Made by a program: the position numbers and the translations under genes. Positions 39,951 through 48,510 of a DNA stretch of 64,000 nt are shown here, in pieces (position 1 is the stretch's first letter; each line of letters begins with the position of its first letter). The notes beneath the pieces are model-generated. The model ran no database searches. It was not told the origin of the DNA and saw only the letters and a list, made by a program, of their open reading frames with translations. The stretch is taken from assembly GCF_015708085.1 (NCBI RefSeq), contig NZ_JADNYM010000020.1:30677-94676 (forward strand), in the 5' to 3' direction. This stretch comes from Arthrobacter terrae (GTDB lineage Bacteria; Actinomycetota; Actinomycetes; Actinomycetales; Micrococcaceae).

Positions 39951-41607
39951 GGGTCTGCCCTCTTACTTTGGCGTTGAAGTCCAGCGCATTCTCCAGCCTT
40001 GCGGCGAAGACCGCCCCTGGGCCATCATTGCTCCCCGCGGAGACCAACCAGACGTCGCCTCCGCTCAGCCGGGCGAGCTGCCGGGACAGCGCCAGCCCCA
40101 GCCCCTCGCCGTGGCCGGTTCGGTGCCCGCTGGGCGCCGTCGAATAGCCTTGCGCAAAGACCTGCTCGGGATCCGCCGTCTGAATGCCGTTGCCGGAATC
40201 CGATACCAGCAGATGCAGTGCTGCGCGATCACTGAGCAGTTCAACCTCCACCCATCGGTCCGGTCCGCTTCCAGCAACCGCTGCCATCACGGCGTTGTCG
40301 ACCAGGTTACCGAGCACAGTGGTGACATTTTGTGCGTCCTCGACCCGATGGTGCAGAACGGTGCCCTCACCGATCCGCAATTGGACGCCCTTTTCCGCCG
40401 CCTCGGCGCTCTTGGCACCCAAGAAGGCCAGCAGGAAGGAATCGCTGAGGAGACCGCCGTTTTCCAGTGGATATTTCAGCGGGCCGTTTTCCAGCGTGAG
40501 ATGGAGATAGTCGGCGGCTTGCCCGGCATGACCCAGGTCCAGCAGCCCCGAAACGGTATGCAGGCGATTGGCGAATTCGTGCCGCTGCGCGCGCAGAGCT
40601 GTGGTCAGGGCACCTACTGCGCCCAACTGCTGGGTGAGCGCCACAACATCCGTCCTGTCATGGACCATGATCACCCAGCCCAGATTCCGCTTGGCCCGCG
40701 TCACTTTCCGTGCGGAAACAATCAGCACCGACTGCTCAATGACCACTTGCACGCTTTCCGGCGCTTCCCCGGCGTCGGCCTCCAACAACGCCAGCACCGG
40801 CCGCGGCAGTCCCAGCTGAGCCGGCGTCTTGCCCACCGGATCGTCCAAGCGCAGCAGCCGCGCCGCTTTTGCGTTGCAGACCGTCACCAGCCCGGACGCG
40901 GAAAGACCGATGACCCCCTCGGCAATCCCGTAGAGAACCACCTCCTGGTCCTGGACCAGCGCACCGATCTCCTCCGGTTCCAGGCCCAGCGTGTGCGCTC
41001 GGAGCCGACGGCTGAGCAGACTTGACCCGAGCGCGCCCAGAATCAGCGTGAGGAAGCCGACACCGAGAATTGGTCCGGCGGAGGTCCAGAGCCCATCCAT
41101 CACGTCCTGCATTGGGTAGCCGACGCTGACCTCGCCGACAACGGAGTTATCGGTCAACGAGCGTACCGGCACCTTGGACCGTACGGAGGCGCCGAGGGTG
41201 CCAACCTCTTGGACGGTGATTTCCTGGCCGCTCAGTGCCGCTTCCGGGCTGGTGCTGACCTTCTTACCCAAAAGCGCGGGATTGGGGTGCGACCAGCGGA
41301 CACCCTGACCATCGGTCACGACGACGAACAAGGCATCGGTACGCAGCCGCACCACCTCGGCAAGGCGCTGCACCGGTCCGGCAGCCAGGACCCGGGGATC
41401 GGGAACCGCGGGCTGGCTGCCGGACAACGCTGCTCTGATTCCTTGGTCCTCGGATAAGCTCTGCGCCACCGCCAACGACTTGGCACCGACTTCCGAGCTG
41501 AGCCGCTGAAACGTCAGCCAGCCGTAGACCGTTGTGGCCAGAGCAATCATCAGCACAATCACGACGAGCTGCTGGAGCAGCATCCGCGTGGAGAATGGCA
41601 CGCTCAC
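39943..41607 (-). CDS. CitA/DcuS-type sensor histidine kinase
   Basis: A membrane sensor of about 554 residues. It has an N-terminal transmembrane helix (MLLQQLVVIVLMIALATTVYGWLTF) and an extracytoplasmic sensor domain, about residues 40–175, with RLRTDALFVVVTDGQGVRWSHPN, the CitA/DcuS-type ligand-binding fold. A second helix (GPILGVGFLTLILGALG), a PAS domain, and the characteristic H-box LRAQRHEFANRLHTVSGLL follow. The ATPase lobe has NLVDNAVMAA and GHGEGLGLALSRQL. GTG at 41607 is preferred because the 70 residues encoded upstream to 41820 are arginine/proline-rich and unlike any kinase N-terminus; GTG at 41601 is also possible. The ligand is unknown; the divergent importer suggests it senses that substrate. 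Confidence 0.88.
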   Translation of the reverse strand: MSVPFSTRMLLQQLVVIVLMIALATTVYGWLTFQRLSSEVGAKSLAVAQSLSEDQGIRAALSGSQPAVPDPRVLAAGPVQRLAEVVRLRTDALFVVVTDGQGVRWSHPNPALLGKKVSTSPEAALSGQEITVQEVGTLGASVRSKVPVRSLTDNSVVGEVSVGYPMQDVMDGLWTSAGPILGVGFLTLILGALGSSLLSRRLRAHTLGLEPEEIGALVQDQEVVLYGIAEGVIGLSASGLVTVCNAKAARLLRLDDPVGKTPAQLGLPRPVLALLEADAGEAPESVQVVIEQSVLIVSARKVTRAKRNLGWVIMVHDRTDVVALTQQLGAVGALTTALRAQRHEFANRLHTVSGLLDLGHAGQAADYLHLTLENGPLKYPLENGGLLSDSFLLAFLGAKSAEAAEKGVQLRIGEGTVLHHRVEDAQNVTTVLGNLVDNAVMAAVAGSGPDRWVEVELLSDRAALHLLVSDSGNGIQTADPEQVFAQGYSTAPSGHRTGHGEGLGLALSRQLARLSGGDVWLVSAGSNDGPGAVFAARLENALDFNAKVRGQTHD

Positions 41608-41897
41608 CGGGAAATGCCTGAAGCACCAGGCCTCTCCCGGCCGGTCTGCCTCCCCCGGCAGTCCTGCCTCTCTGTGCCGTCCTGCCGACGCCGGCCGTGC
41701 TGCCCGCGCTATGCGTCCGTGGCCAAAGGGCCGGTCCTTCCCGGCCGGTCGGATACGGGCGGGAGACGTCGGGTGCGGCGCCGAAGTCCGCAGAAAACCT
41801 GGCACGTGCAGCAGCTCCATTCCCTCGCGCGTGGACCGATGTGATCCGTCGCACAGCTAACCGTATGCGTGCCGGGGACAGGACGCCAAATGCTGCG

Positions 41898-41923
41898 TGC
41901 GCACAATGCGCAAAACCTGCGCA
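41898..41923. promoter_or_regulatory. Cluster of three TGCGCA palindromes, candidate response-regulator site
   Basis: TGCGCA occurs at 41898, 41907 and 41918, spaced 9 and 11 bases. Regular repeats in the space between a two-component system and its likely target operon suggest a regulator binding array. No known consensus was matched. Confidence 0.35.
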
Positions 41924-41997
41924 ATGCAGAAGTGCTGCGATTTCCGCGCTAAAGCCGGTCCGGAATGCGGGGTGAAAGTAGCGTCAGTGTGACTTAG

Positions 41998-42075
41998 AAC
42001 ACCGCGCTTCACAACACCGCGCTTCACAACACCGAAAACTCACAGCACCGAAAACCCACAGCACCGAAAACCCAC
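41998..42075. repeat. Tandem repeat: two 15-bp and three 16-bp units
   Basis: AACACCGCGCTTCAC occurs twice (41998, 42013). One AACACCGAAAACTCAC (42028) and two AGCACCGAAAACCCAC (42044, 42060) follow. The array ends 35 bases before the ABC ATPase start, within the probable leader of that operon. Confidence 0.9.
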
Positions 42076-42110
42076 ACGACAGACAACGCCATTGAGCCAG
42101 GAGAGAGCAC

Positions 42111-42980
42111 ATGCCTTCCACCTATCCAGCCGCGCACGAGCGGCATGAACCGTTGCCGGGGGCGGACTCCGGTCAGCGGACCGCTCCGCTGATCGAGCTG
42201 CGGGCGGCAACCAAACGATTTCCGAAGACGGGCGGCGGCATTCACACCGCCATCCAAAACGTTAACCTCAACGTCGCGCCCGGCGAGTTCGTCGCCGTCG
42301 TCGGCCCTACCGGCTGCGGCAAGTCCACGACGCTGTCGCTGATCTCGGGACTGCAGCCGGCGTCCGACGGCGAAACTTACGTCCGCGGCGAGCTGGTCAC
42401 TGGCATTCCCAAGCGTGTGGGCTACATGTTCCAGTCGGATGCGACTCTGCCATGGCAGACCGTGTTGGATAACGTGGCCTCCGGCCCCCGCTATCAGGGC
42501 ATGGGGCGCAGCGAGGCCAGAGACAAGGCCCGGGTCTGGGTGGACCGGGTGGGGCTGGCCAAGTTCGAAAAGTATTATCCGCACCAGCTGTCCGGCGGCA
42601 TGCGCAAACGCGTCTCGCTGGCCCAGACGCTGGTGAATGAGCCGGAAATCATGCTAATGGATGAACCGTTCAGCGCCCTGGATGTGCAGACCCGGCAGCT
42701 GATGCAGACCGAGTTGCTCCGGCTCTGGTCAGGTACCGGCGCCGCCATAGTCTTCGTCACCCACGATCTGGAAGAGGCCATTGCACTGGCTGACCGGGTG
42801 GTGGTGATGACGGCCAGCCCGGCCACCATCAAGGCGGAATTCACCGTCACTCTCCCCAGGCCGCGCGATGTGGAAGAGGTGCGGCTGACTCCCGAGTTCC
42901 TCGCCATTTACCGCCAGGTCTGGAATTCCCTGCGCGAAGAAGTGGATCAGGCCCGCGCTGCTGCGAGCCTGGCCGGATAG
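42111..42980 (+). CDS. ABC importer ATP-binding protein (SsuB/TauB/NitT family)
   Basis: A 289-residue ATPase. Walker A is GPTGCGKSTTLSLI, the Q-loop is YMFQSDATLPWQT (the VFQ...LLPW pattern of this family), the signature is LSGGMRKRVSLA, Walker B is IMLMDEPFSALD, and the H-loop is FVTHDLEEAI. The 'ALP W' Q-loop and VFVTHDxxEA place it with nitrate/sulfonate/taurine/pyrimidine-precursor importers. It is the first gene of a three-gene operon with the permease 4 bases downstream. GAGAGAG precedes the ATG. Control by the divergent two-component system is likely. Confidence 0.93.
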   Translation: MPSTYPAAHERHEPLPGADSGQRTAPLIELRAATKRFPKTGGGIHTAIQNVNLNVAPGEFVAVVGPTGCGKSTTLSLISGLQPASDGETYVRGELVTGIPKRVGYMFQSDATLPWQTVLDNVASGPRYQGMGRSEARDKARVWVDRVGLAKFEKYYPHQLSGGMRKRVSLAQTLVNEPEIMLMDEPFSALDVQTRQLMQTELLRLWSGTGAAIVFVTHDLEEAIALADRVVVMTASPATIKAEFTVTLPRPRDVEEVRLTPEFLAIYRQVWNSLREEVDQARAAASLAG

Positions 42981-42984
42981 GACC

Positions 42985-43893
42985 ATGACCATGACAGCTC
43001 CATCAACTGCCCCCTCCCCTACGGCGCAAAAGCCGCTGGCCTTCGAACTATCCCGGGAACGCGAGGCACAGCTTCTGGCCGGTGCGCGAAAATCCGTGCG
43101 CGTCACCACAGGCAAAATCTGGGCCCTCCGAGTACTGATCATTGCCCTCTGGCTGGGCAGCTGGGAGGCCACAGCCACCTACCTGATCGACCCGTTCTTC
43201 TACTCCAAGCCCTCGCTGATCTGGGACCGCCTGGTGCAGTGGTTCAGTACCGGAACGCAATTCGGCTCGGTCTGGGAAAACCTGGGCTTCACCGTCCTGG
43301 AAGCGGTGCTCGGATTCGTCATCGGCACCGTGGCCGGAATTGTCCTGGGCGTCCTGCTGGGCCGCAGCCGCTTCCTTGCCGAGGTGTTCTCGCCCTTCAT
43401 CAAGGCTGCCAATGCCGTACCGCGCATTGTGCTGGCGGCACTGTTCATTCTGTGGTTCGGCTTCGATATCAGCTCCAAAGTTGCCACCGTCGTGGTGCTG
43501 GTGTTCTTTGCCGTGTTCTTCAATGCCTTCACCGGGGCACGGGAAGTGGACGGCAACGTGGTCAACAATGCCCGCATCCTGGGCGCCAGCAAGGCTAAGA
43601 TCCTGACGTCGATTGTCCTGCCCAGCGCCACCACCTGGATCCTCTCCTCCCTGCACACCGCCTTCGGCTTCGCGCTGATCGGCGCCATCGTCGGTGAATA
43701 CGCCGGAGCCAAGAAGGGCATGGGCATGTTGATAGCCAATGCCCAGGGCACTTTCGACGCCGCCGGAATTTACGCCGGCATGATCATCGTCACCATCGTG
43801 GCGCTGCTGGCGGAAATGCTCATCACCACTGCAGAAAACAAACTCCTCAAATGGCGGCCCTCAGAGGCCAAAACACAAGCACAAGGAATCTGA
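42985..43893 (+). CDS. ABC importer permease (SsuC/TauC family)
   Basis: A 302-residue inner-membrane permease with about six helices. It begins with a cytoplasmic segment, then WALRVLIIALWLGSWEATATYLI and the periplasmic loop DPFFYSKPSLIWDRL, which is typical of this family. The EAA loop is the region NNARILGASKAKILTSIVLPSATTW. The ATG follows the ATPase stop by 4 bases, and its own stop overlaps the binding-protein ATG (TGATG). It pairs with the ATPase upstream and the lipoprotein downstream to form one importer. Confidence 0.93.
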   Translation: MTMTAPSTAPSPTAQKPLAFELSREREAQLLAGARKSVRVTTGKIWALRVLIIALWLGSWEATATYLIDPFFYSKPSLIWDRLVQWFSTGTQFGSVWENLGFTVLEAVLGFVIGTVAGIVLGVLLGRSRFLAEVFSPFIKAANAVPRIVLAALFILWFGFDISSKVATVVVLVFFAVFFNAFTGAREVDGNVVNNARILGASKAKILTSIVLPSATTWILSSLHTAFGFALIGAIVGEYAGAKKGMGMLIANAQGTFDAAGIYAGMIIVTIVALLAEMLITTAENKLLKWRPSEAKTQAQGI

Positions 43894-44951
43894 TGAAAAA
43901 CCCGAAAATGCAACGACGCACCCTGCAGGCCGCAACACTTCTGGTCACCGCCGCCATGGCCATCGGGATGAGCGGCTGCCGCAGCAGCGGCGCGGCCAAC
44001 GCCGATGCCGCCGCGAAACCGGAAGTCACCATTATTGTGGGCGGCCTGGAAAAGGTGATTTATATGCCCGCCAAGCTCGCCGAAGGTCTGGGATTGTTCG
44101 AGCAGGAAGGTGTCAAGGTCAATCTGCTCGGCGAGCAGTCCGGGGCCAGTGCGGAGAACTCGCTGCTGACCGGGGCGTCCCAGGCCGTCGTCGGCTTCTA
44201 CGACCACACCGTGGACCTGCAGGCAAAGGGCCAATGCATCACCTCGGTGGCGCAGCTGGCCAATATCCCCGGCGAGGCGGAAATGGTCTCCACCGCGAAC
44301 GCGGATTCGATCACCAGTGCCAAGGACTTCGAGGGCAAGAACCTGGGCATCACCTCGCTGGGCTCGTCCACGGACTTCCTCACCCAGGCCCTGGCCGGCC
44401 AGGCGGGCGTAAAGAAATATACGCCGGCAAAGGTCGGAGCCGGGCAGACCTTCATCGCTTCGATGAACAATGGCGGCATTGACGCGGGGATGACCACGGA
44501 CCCCACCATCGCGCAGCTGGTGCAAAGCGGCCAGGGCAAGGTCCTGATCGATATGCGCACCGAGGAGGGCACCCGCCAGGCCCTCGGCGGCCTCTACCCC
44601 GCAGCTTCGGTGTACATGTCCTGCGATTATGTGCAGAAGAACCCGAAAACGGTCCAGAAGGTTGTCAACGCGTTCGTCGGTGCGCTGGACTTCATCACCA
44701 CGCATACCGCTGCGGAAATCGCGGCCAAAATGCCCTCCGATTATGCCAACGCCGGCGCGGGCCTGTACGAGAAGTCCATCAATGACACCAAGACAATGTT
44801 CAATAAGGACGGCAAGATGGACGCTGACGGTGCCAAAAACGTGGTGAAGATCCTCGACCAGTACTCCACGAACGTCTTGGGCAAAGGCTCCACGATCGAC
44901 CTGTCCAAGACCTACACCACGGAGTTCGTGGACAAGGTTCCGGCCAAGTAA
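43893..44951 (+). CDS. Substrate-binding lipoprotein of the SsuA/NMT1 type
   Basis: A 352-residue lipoprotein. After a basic N-terminus and hydrophobic helix the lipobox is GMSGC. The mature protein begins EVTIIVGGLEKVIYMPAKLAEGLGLFEQEGVKVNL, the standard start of the SsuA/TauA/NMT1 periplasmic-binding family. SGASAENSLLTGASQAVVGFYDHTVDLQAKG and AKDFEGKNLGITSLGSSTDF follow. Ligand not predictable; sulfonates, taurine, nitrate and pyrimidine precursors are all bound by relatives. ATG at 43893 overlaps the permease stop. A terminator follows at 44989. Confidence 0.92.
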   Translation: MKNPKMQRRTLQAATLLVTAAMAIGMSGCRSSGAANADAAAKPEVTIIVGGLEKVIYMPAKLAEGLGLFEQEGVKVNLLGEQSGASAENSLLTGASQAVVGFYDHTVDLQAKGQCITSVAQLANIPGEAEMVSTANADSITSAKDFEGKNLGITSLGSSTDFLTQALAGQAGVKKYTPAKVGAGQTFIASMNNGGIDAGMTTDPTIAQLVQSGQGKVLIDMRTEEGTRQALGGLYPAASVYMSCDYVQKNPKTVQKVVNAFVGALDFITTHTAAEIAAKMPSDYANAGAGLYEKSINDTKTMFNKDGKMDADGAKNVVKILDQYSTNVLGKGSTIDLSKTYTTEFVDKVPAK

Positions 44952-44988
44952 GCCGGCTTTAGCAACCTGCGGCTTAACAGCGTAGGAC

Positions 44989-45027
44989 GACGGCGGTTCC
45001 CTGGTCAGCCTGACGGGGAGCCGCCGT
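44989..45027. terminator. Bidirectional terminator between convergent operons
   Basis: ACGGCGG and CCGCCGT form the outer stem, extended by TCCC/GGGA and TCAG/CTGA. It lies between the SsuA-like gene (plus) and the ECF ATPase (minus). Confidence 0.75.
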
Positions 45028-45131
45028 TCGGGGTTCTTCCCGGTACTGCCCGCGGTTTGTGCAGGACGGGATCACGTCGGCTGTGAAAGCAGCAAGCCGT
45101 CAGGCTACGGCTGCGGTTGGCGCAGCCAGGG

Positions 45132-46745
45132 CTACGCTTCCCGCCGGCGCAGCCAGGCTGCGGGGGCCTGCACGCCGAAGGCTTCACCGCCGGCGAAATG
45201 GCTTTCCAAGACCCGGGCAAAGGGCCCGTCCGCAACGATTCGCCCGCCGCTGAGCAGCACCAGCCGATGGCAGTGCCGGTAGGCAAAGTCCAAGTCGTGG
45301 GTGACAAGGGCCACAGCCGCACCGCGCGCCGCTTCTTGGGAAATCGCCTCCGCCAGCCGGTCCAGACCGTCCCGGTCCATCGCTACCGTCGGCTCGTCCA
45401 TCACCAGTACGGCCGGACGCCGTGCCAGCACGGTGGCCAGTGCCACCAGCCTCTGCGCGGAGGCGGGCAGCTCGTAGGGGTGCGCCCCGGCATGGTCGGC
45501 CAGGCCGCAGCGCCGCAATGCCTCCTTGACCGCGTCCTCCCGGGCGGCCGGATCGAGTCCGGGCAGTCCGTAGCCCACCTCGCGGGCCACGGTCCGTTCA
45601 AAGAGCTGGTCCTGTGGGTCTTGGAACAGGTAGGAAACATCCGCCGAAACTGCGCCGACAGACTGCCCCGCAATGTCCCGATCCAGGATCCGAACGGTGC
45701 CTGACTCGGGCCGGGCCAAGCCGTTGAGGTGGCGCAGCAGGGTGGTTTTGCCTGCGCCGTTCGCCCCTGCGATCGCGACCCGCTCGCCGCCACCAAGGGC
45801 CAGGTCTACGCCGTCGAGCACGGCATGTGCCGGCGTTTGGGCCCGCTTCCGGGAGGCAAGGAAAGGCCGACGGTGTTGCGTACCATAGCGGTAAACGACG
45901 CCACCCAGCGCGGCCGCGGCGGTCCGGGCAGACGGTGCGGGGCATAGCGGCTGAAGTATATTTTCCGCGGGATCCGACGCGTCCAGCGGATCGGGGATCA
46001 CCGGAAGGCGTGCGGCCCAGGCGGACGTCAGCACAATCTGCCGCGGACCGGACGCGACCATTTTTCCGCCGTCGAGCAGCAGCATCCGTCCGGCCAGACG
46101 CCCGGCACCTCCGAGCTCGGGTGAGAGCAGCACCACCCCGGCACCACGGTCCACCAGCGATCCGATAACGTTTTCCACGGCATGCCGGGCGTCCGCGTCC
46201 AGGCCGGCCATCGGCTCATCCAGGATCAGTGTCGCGGGGTTCAGCGCGGCCGCCGATGCAATGATCATCCGCCGCTGCTCGCCGCCGGAGAGCTCGGTCG
46301 GCTTGCGCTCAAGCAGTTCTGTCAGGCCCAGGGCGCTGGCCGTGGTCCGGACCCGCTGTTTCATCAGATCGTGCTCCATCCCGGCGTTCTCCAGCGCGAA
46401 GGCGATTTCCTCCGCGACGGTGGCCGCAACGGTGGACAGCTGGGCCGAGGGTATCTGGCCCACATAGGCAATATGCCGGTTCCAGACCGTCGGGTTGATC
46501 CGAGGATTCACTGAGCCCGCGCCGGAAAACACCAAGGTCTCCCCCGCCACCTCGAAGCGCGCCGTCAGCGCGCCGTTATGCCGCCCCGGCAGCACACCGG
46601 CCAGGATCCGCGCCAGTGTGGACTTCCCGGAGCCGGATCCACCGGCCACGAGCACACATTCGCCGGCGCCCACGTCCAGCTCGATACCCTGCAGGGTGGG
46701 CCGATCCTCGCCCGGGTAATGGAAGCTCCCCAGACTGAGCCGCAT
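45132..46745 (-). CDS. ECF importer energy-coupling ATPase, fused A–A' (two ABC domains)
   Basis: A 537-residue protein with two ATPase domains powering a vitamin or nucleoside ECF importer. Domain 1 has Walker A AGGSGSGKSTLA near residue 35, signature LSGGEQRRM and Walker B TLILDEPMAGLD. Domain 2, from about residue 280, has AGANGAGKTTLL, Q-loop YLFQDPQDQLF, and Walker B VLVMDEPTVAMD. Its signature LSGGQ is replaced by LPASAQRL, a form I recall in other ECF ATPases. ATG at 46745 overlaps the EcfT stop (ATGA); the much longer open frame upstream is the shadow of EcfT. It is the last gene of the aldo-keto reductase–nucleoside hydrolase–ECF operon. Confidence 0.93.
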   Translation of the reverse strand: MRLSLGSFHYPGEDRPTLQGIELDVGAGECVLVAGGSGSGKSTLARILAGVLPGRHNGALTARFEVAGETLVFSGAGSVNPRINPTVWNRHIAYVGQIPSAQLSTVAATVAEEIAFALENAGMEHDLMKQRVRTTASALGLTELLERKPTELSGGEQRRMIIASAAALNPATLILDEPMAGLDADARHAVENVIGSLVDRGAGVVLLSPELGGAGRLAGRMLLLDGGKMVASGPRQIVLTSAWAARLPVIPDPLDASDPAENILQPLCPAPSARTAAAALGGVVYRYGTQHRRPFLASRKRAQTPAHAVLDGVDLALGGGERVAIAGANGAGKTTLLRHLNGLARPESGTVRILDRDIAGQSVGAVSADVSYLFQDPQDQLFERTVAREVGYGLPGLDPAAREDAVKEALRRCGLADHAGAHPYELPASAQRLVALATVLARRPAVLVMDEPTVAMDRDGLDRLAEAISQEAARGAAVALVTHDLDFAYRHCHRLVLLSGGRIVADGPFARVLESHFAGGEAFGVQAPAAWLRRREA

Positions 46746-47557
46746 CACCGGACTCCGCCGGGCCAGAACCAACCCGGCCCGAACCAGCCCGGCGTGAACC
46801 AGCCCGGCCCGAACCAGAGCACCAGGAACACCGCCAATGCGGCTAAGACGAGCCAGCGGAAGATCTTCTGCGCTGGAGAATCGGGCACCTTGCGGTAACT
46901 GGTCCGCGGACCGCGGCCGCCGAAACCCCGCGCTTCCAGAGAATCCGCCCGGCTGCCCGCCTCGTGCAGCAAGGCCATCACCAGGGGCACCGCCTGCTGC
47001 CGGACCGCACGCAGCCGGCCGCCGGCTCCGGAACCGGTGACCAGCCCCCGCGACTGCTGCGCCTGCGCAATCCGGCGGGCGCGCCCGCTGACGGCCGGGG
47101 CAATGGTGAGGGTGGAACATAGCACAAATCCAAGCTGCGGCGGGAACCGGTACTTGGTCAGCAGGGCCATCAGATCCGCCGGCCGCACGCTGAAGGAAAA
47201 TGCCAGGAACACCACTACGAAAACGGCCGTGCGCAGCCCCATGCCGGCGGCGAATCCAAGTCCCTCCGCCGTCACACGGACCGGGCCCGCCGTCCAGAGC
47301 ATGGTCCGGCCCTCGTGGAAAAACAGACCGTGCGTGAGCAGCAGGGACAACCAGAACGGAACCATGATCACGGCCGCCGCGGGCAGCACCTTGCGCCCCA
47401 GCCCGTTAAGGCTCAGCAGCGCAGCCAGCAGCAACAGAACCGCTGCCGAAACCGCCCAGCTGTTGATCGCCGTCGTCGTGACGGCTATGACAACGGCGGC
47501 GCTCAGCACGGTGAGCGGATTGAGTCCGCCGGGGTCTGCCGGAGAGTCGGGACGCAA
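46745..47557 (-). CDS. ECF importer transmembrane coupling protein EcfT
   Basis: A 270-residue membrane protein with about five helices in the N-terminal 130 residues. The cytoplasmic coupling region carries the two family motifs: ARRIAQAQQSRG and SRADSLEARGFG (the A-R-G helices that contact the ATPases). A final helix precedes an odd tail, FGPGWFTPGWFGPGWFWPG, made by an imperfect 12–15-base DNA repeat. TTG at 47557 is the only near start codon. It lacks a ribosome site and follows the S-component stop by 5 bases, so translation is probably coupled. Confidence 0.88.
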   Translation of the reverse strand: MRPDSPADPGGLNPLTVLSAAVVIAVTTTAINSWAVSAAVLLLLAALLSLNGLGRKVLPAAAVIMVPFWLSLLLTHGLFFHEGRTMLWTAGPVRVTAEGLGFAAGMGLRTAVFVVVFLAFSFSVRPADLMALLTKYRFPPQLGFVLCSTLTIAPAVSGRARRIAQAQQSRGLVTGSGAGGRLRAVRQQAVPLVMALLHEAGSRADSLEARGFGGRGPRTSYRKVPDSPAQKIFRWLVLAALAVFLVLWFGPGWFTPGWFGPGWFWPGGVR

Positions 47558-47562
47558 GGACG

Positions 47563-48372
47563 CTAGGAGGTCTTGGCGTCGGCCAGCACGCGGTGGCCCC
47601 GGATGAACGGGAACTGCAAAGTGGTGCGGCGTGGGAGGGCATAAACCAGCAGCGCCACGACGCTGAAGACGATCGCCTTATCCATCGGATCCGACAGCAG
47701 CGCCTGCTTGGTGATGGCGCCCAGAAGCGAGTCCCCCATTGCCCGGAAGGCGCTCACAACGGCCCCCGTGGCAATGCCGGATGTCCCCCCATAGACGAAC
47801 GCCGCGATCGGCGCCGAGAACACGCCGGTAAAGATCCCGGTGACAAAGCCGGCAATTAGGGCAAGGTAAAACCGCCGGAACAGGCCATAGCGTGCCGCAA
47901 GTCCGGCAAGGAATCCGATCAGCGCGGCACCGGCGGCGAACGGCAGGACGGTGGGGTTGAACAGGGACCAGACGATGCCGCTGAGCGCACCCGTGGCGGC
48001 GCCGGCCGCTGGACCGGCGAGTACCGCGATCAGCACTGTGCCGATGGAATCCAGGTAGAACGGCACCAGCGTGCTCCCGATGAACTGTCCAAGGACGATG
48101 TTCAGCACCAGGGCTACAGGGATCAGCACCAGCGTCGAGGTGGGAACGGTGGGGAGAACGCCGGCAATCAGCAGCACGGCGCCAAGCAGGAAGCCGGACA
48201 GCGCCAGCAAGGTGGAGCCGCTGGAGAGGCCGTTAGTGATGTCAGTCGGCTGGGCCAGCACCAGGTAGACGTAGGTTGCGGCGATGGAGGCACCGCCCAG
48301 GATTTCCAGCAGGCGGCGGTTACGGACGGCCGCCTGTCCAGAGGCGGGCAGGGTCAATGAGGAGGAGGACAT
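47563..48372 (-). CDS. ECF importer substrate-binding (S) component
   Basis: A 269-residue membrane protein with about six to eight helices and no soluble domain. It contains LNIVLGQFIGSTLVPFYLDSIGTVLIAVLAG, which resembles the S-component core, and a GALSGIVWSLFNPTVLPF loop. The substrate is not clear from the sequence alone. The operon places it between a nucleoside hydrolase upstream and EcfT/EcfA downstream, so a nucleoside or related base is the likely cargo. ATG at 48372 follows AAGGA. Confidence 0.85.
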   Translation of the reverse strand: MSSSSLTLPASGQAAVRNRRLLEILGGASIAATYVYLVLAQPTDITNGLSSGSTLLALSGFLLGAVLLIAGVLPTVPTSTLVLIPVALVLNIVLGQFIGSTLVPFYLDSIGTVLIAVLAGPAAGAATGALSGIVWSLFNPTVLPFAAGAALIGFLAGLAARYGLFRRFYLALIAGFVTGIFTGVFSAPIAAFVYGGTSGIATGAVVSAFRAMGDSLLGAITKQALLSDPMDKAIVFSVVALLVYALPRRTTLQFPFIRGHRVLADAKTS

Positions 48373-48510
48373 CAGGAATCCTTGAGAGTACGGAAACGGT
48401 CCGCCTATGTCACCTTGGCGCAGTTAACCATTCTAGCCGCTCGGGCCCGCCAGCGACCCCACCATCCCGGCCGTCCGTCCCAGCTGACGGGCAGGCGATC
48501 CGACGGGTGG

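Larger units (their letters stand above)
41608..42110. other. Divergent regulatory region between sensor kinase and ABC importer
   Basis: About 500 bases. It contains three TGCGCA palindromes (41898–41923) and a five-unit tandem repeat (41998–42075). Part of it (41608–41820) is an open extension of the kinase frame. Promoters for both operons should be here. Confidence 0.6.
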
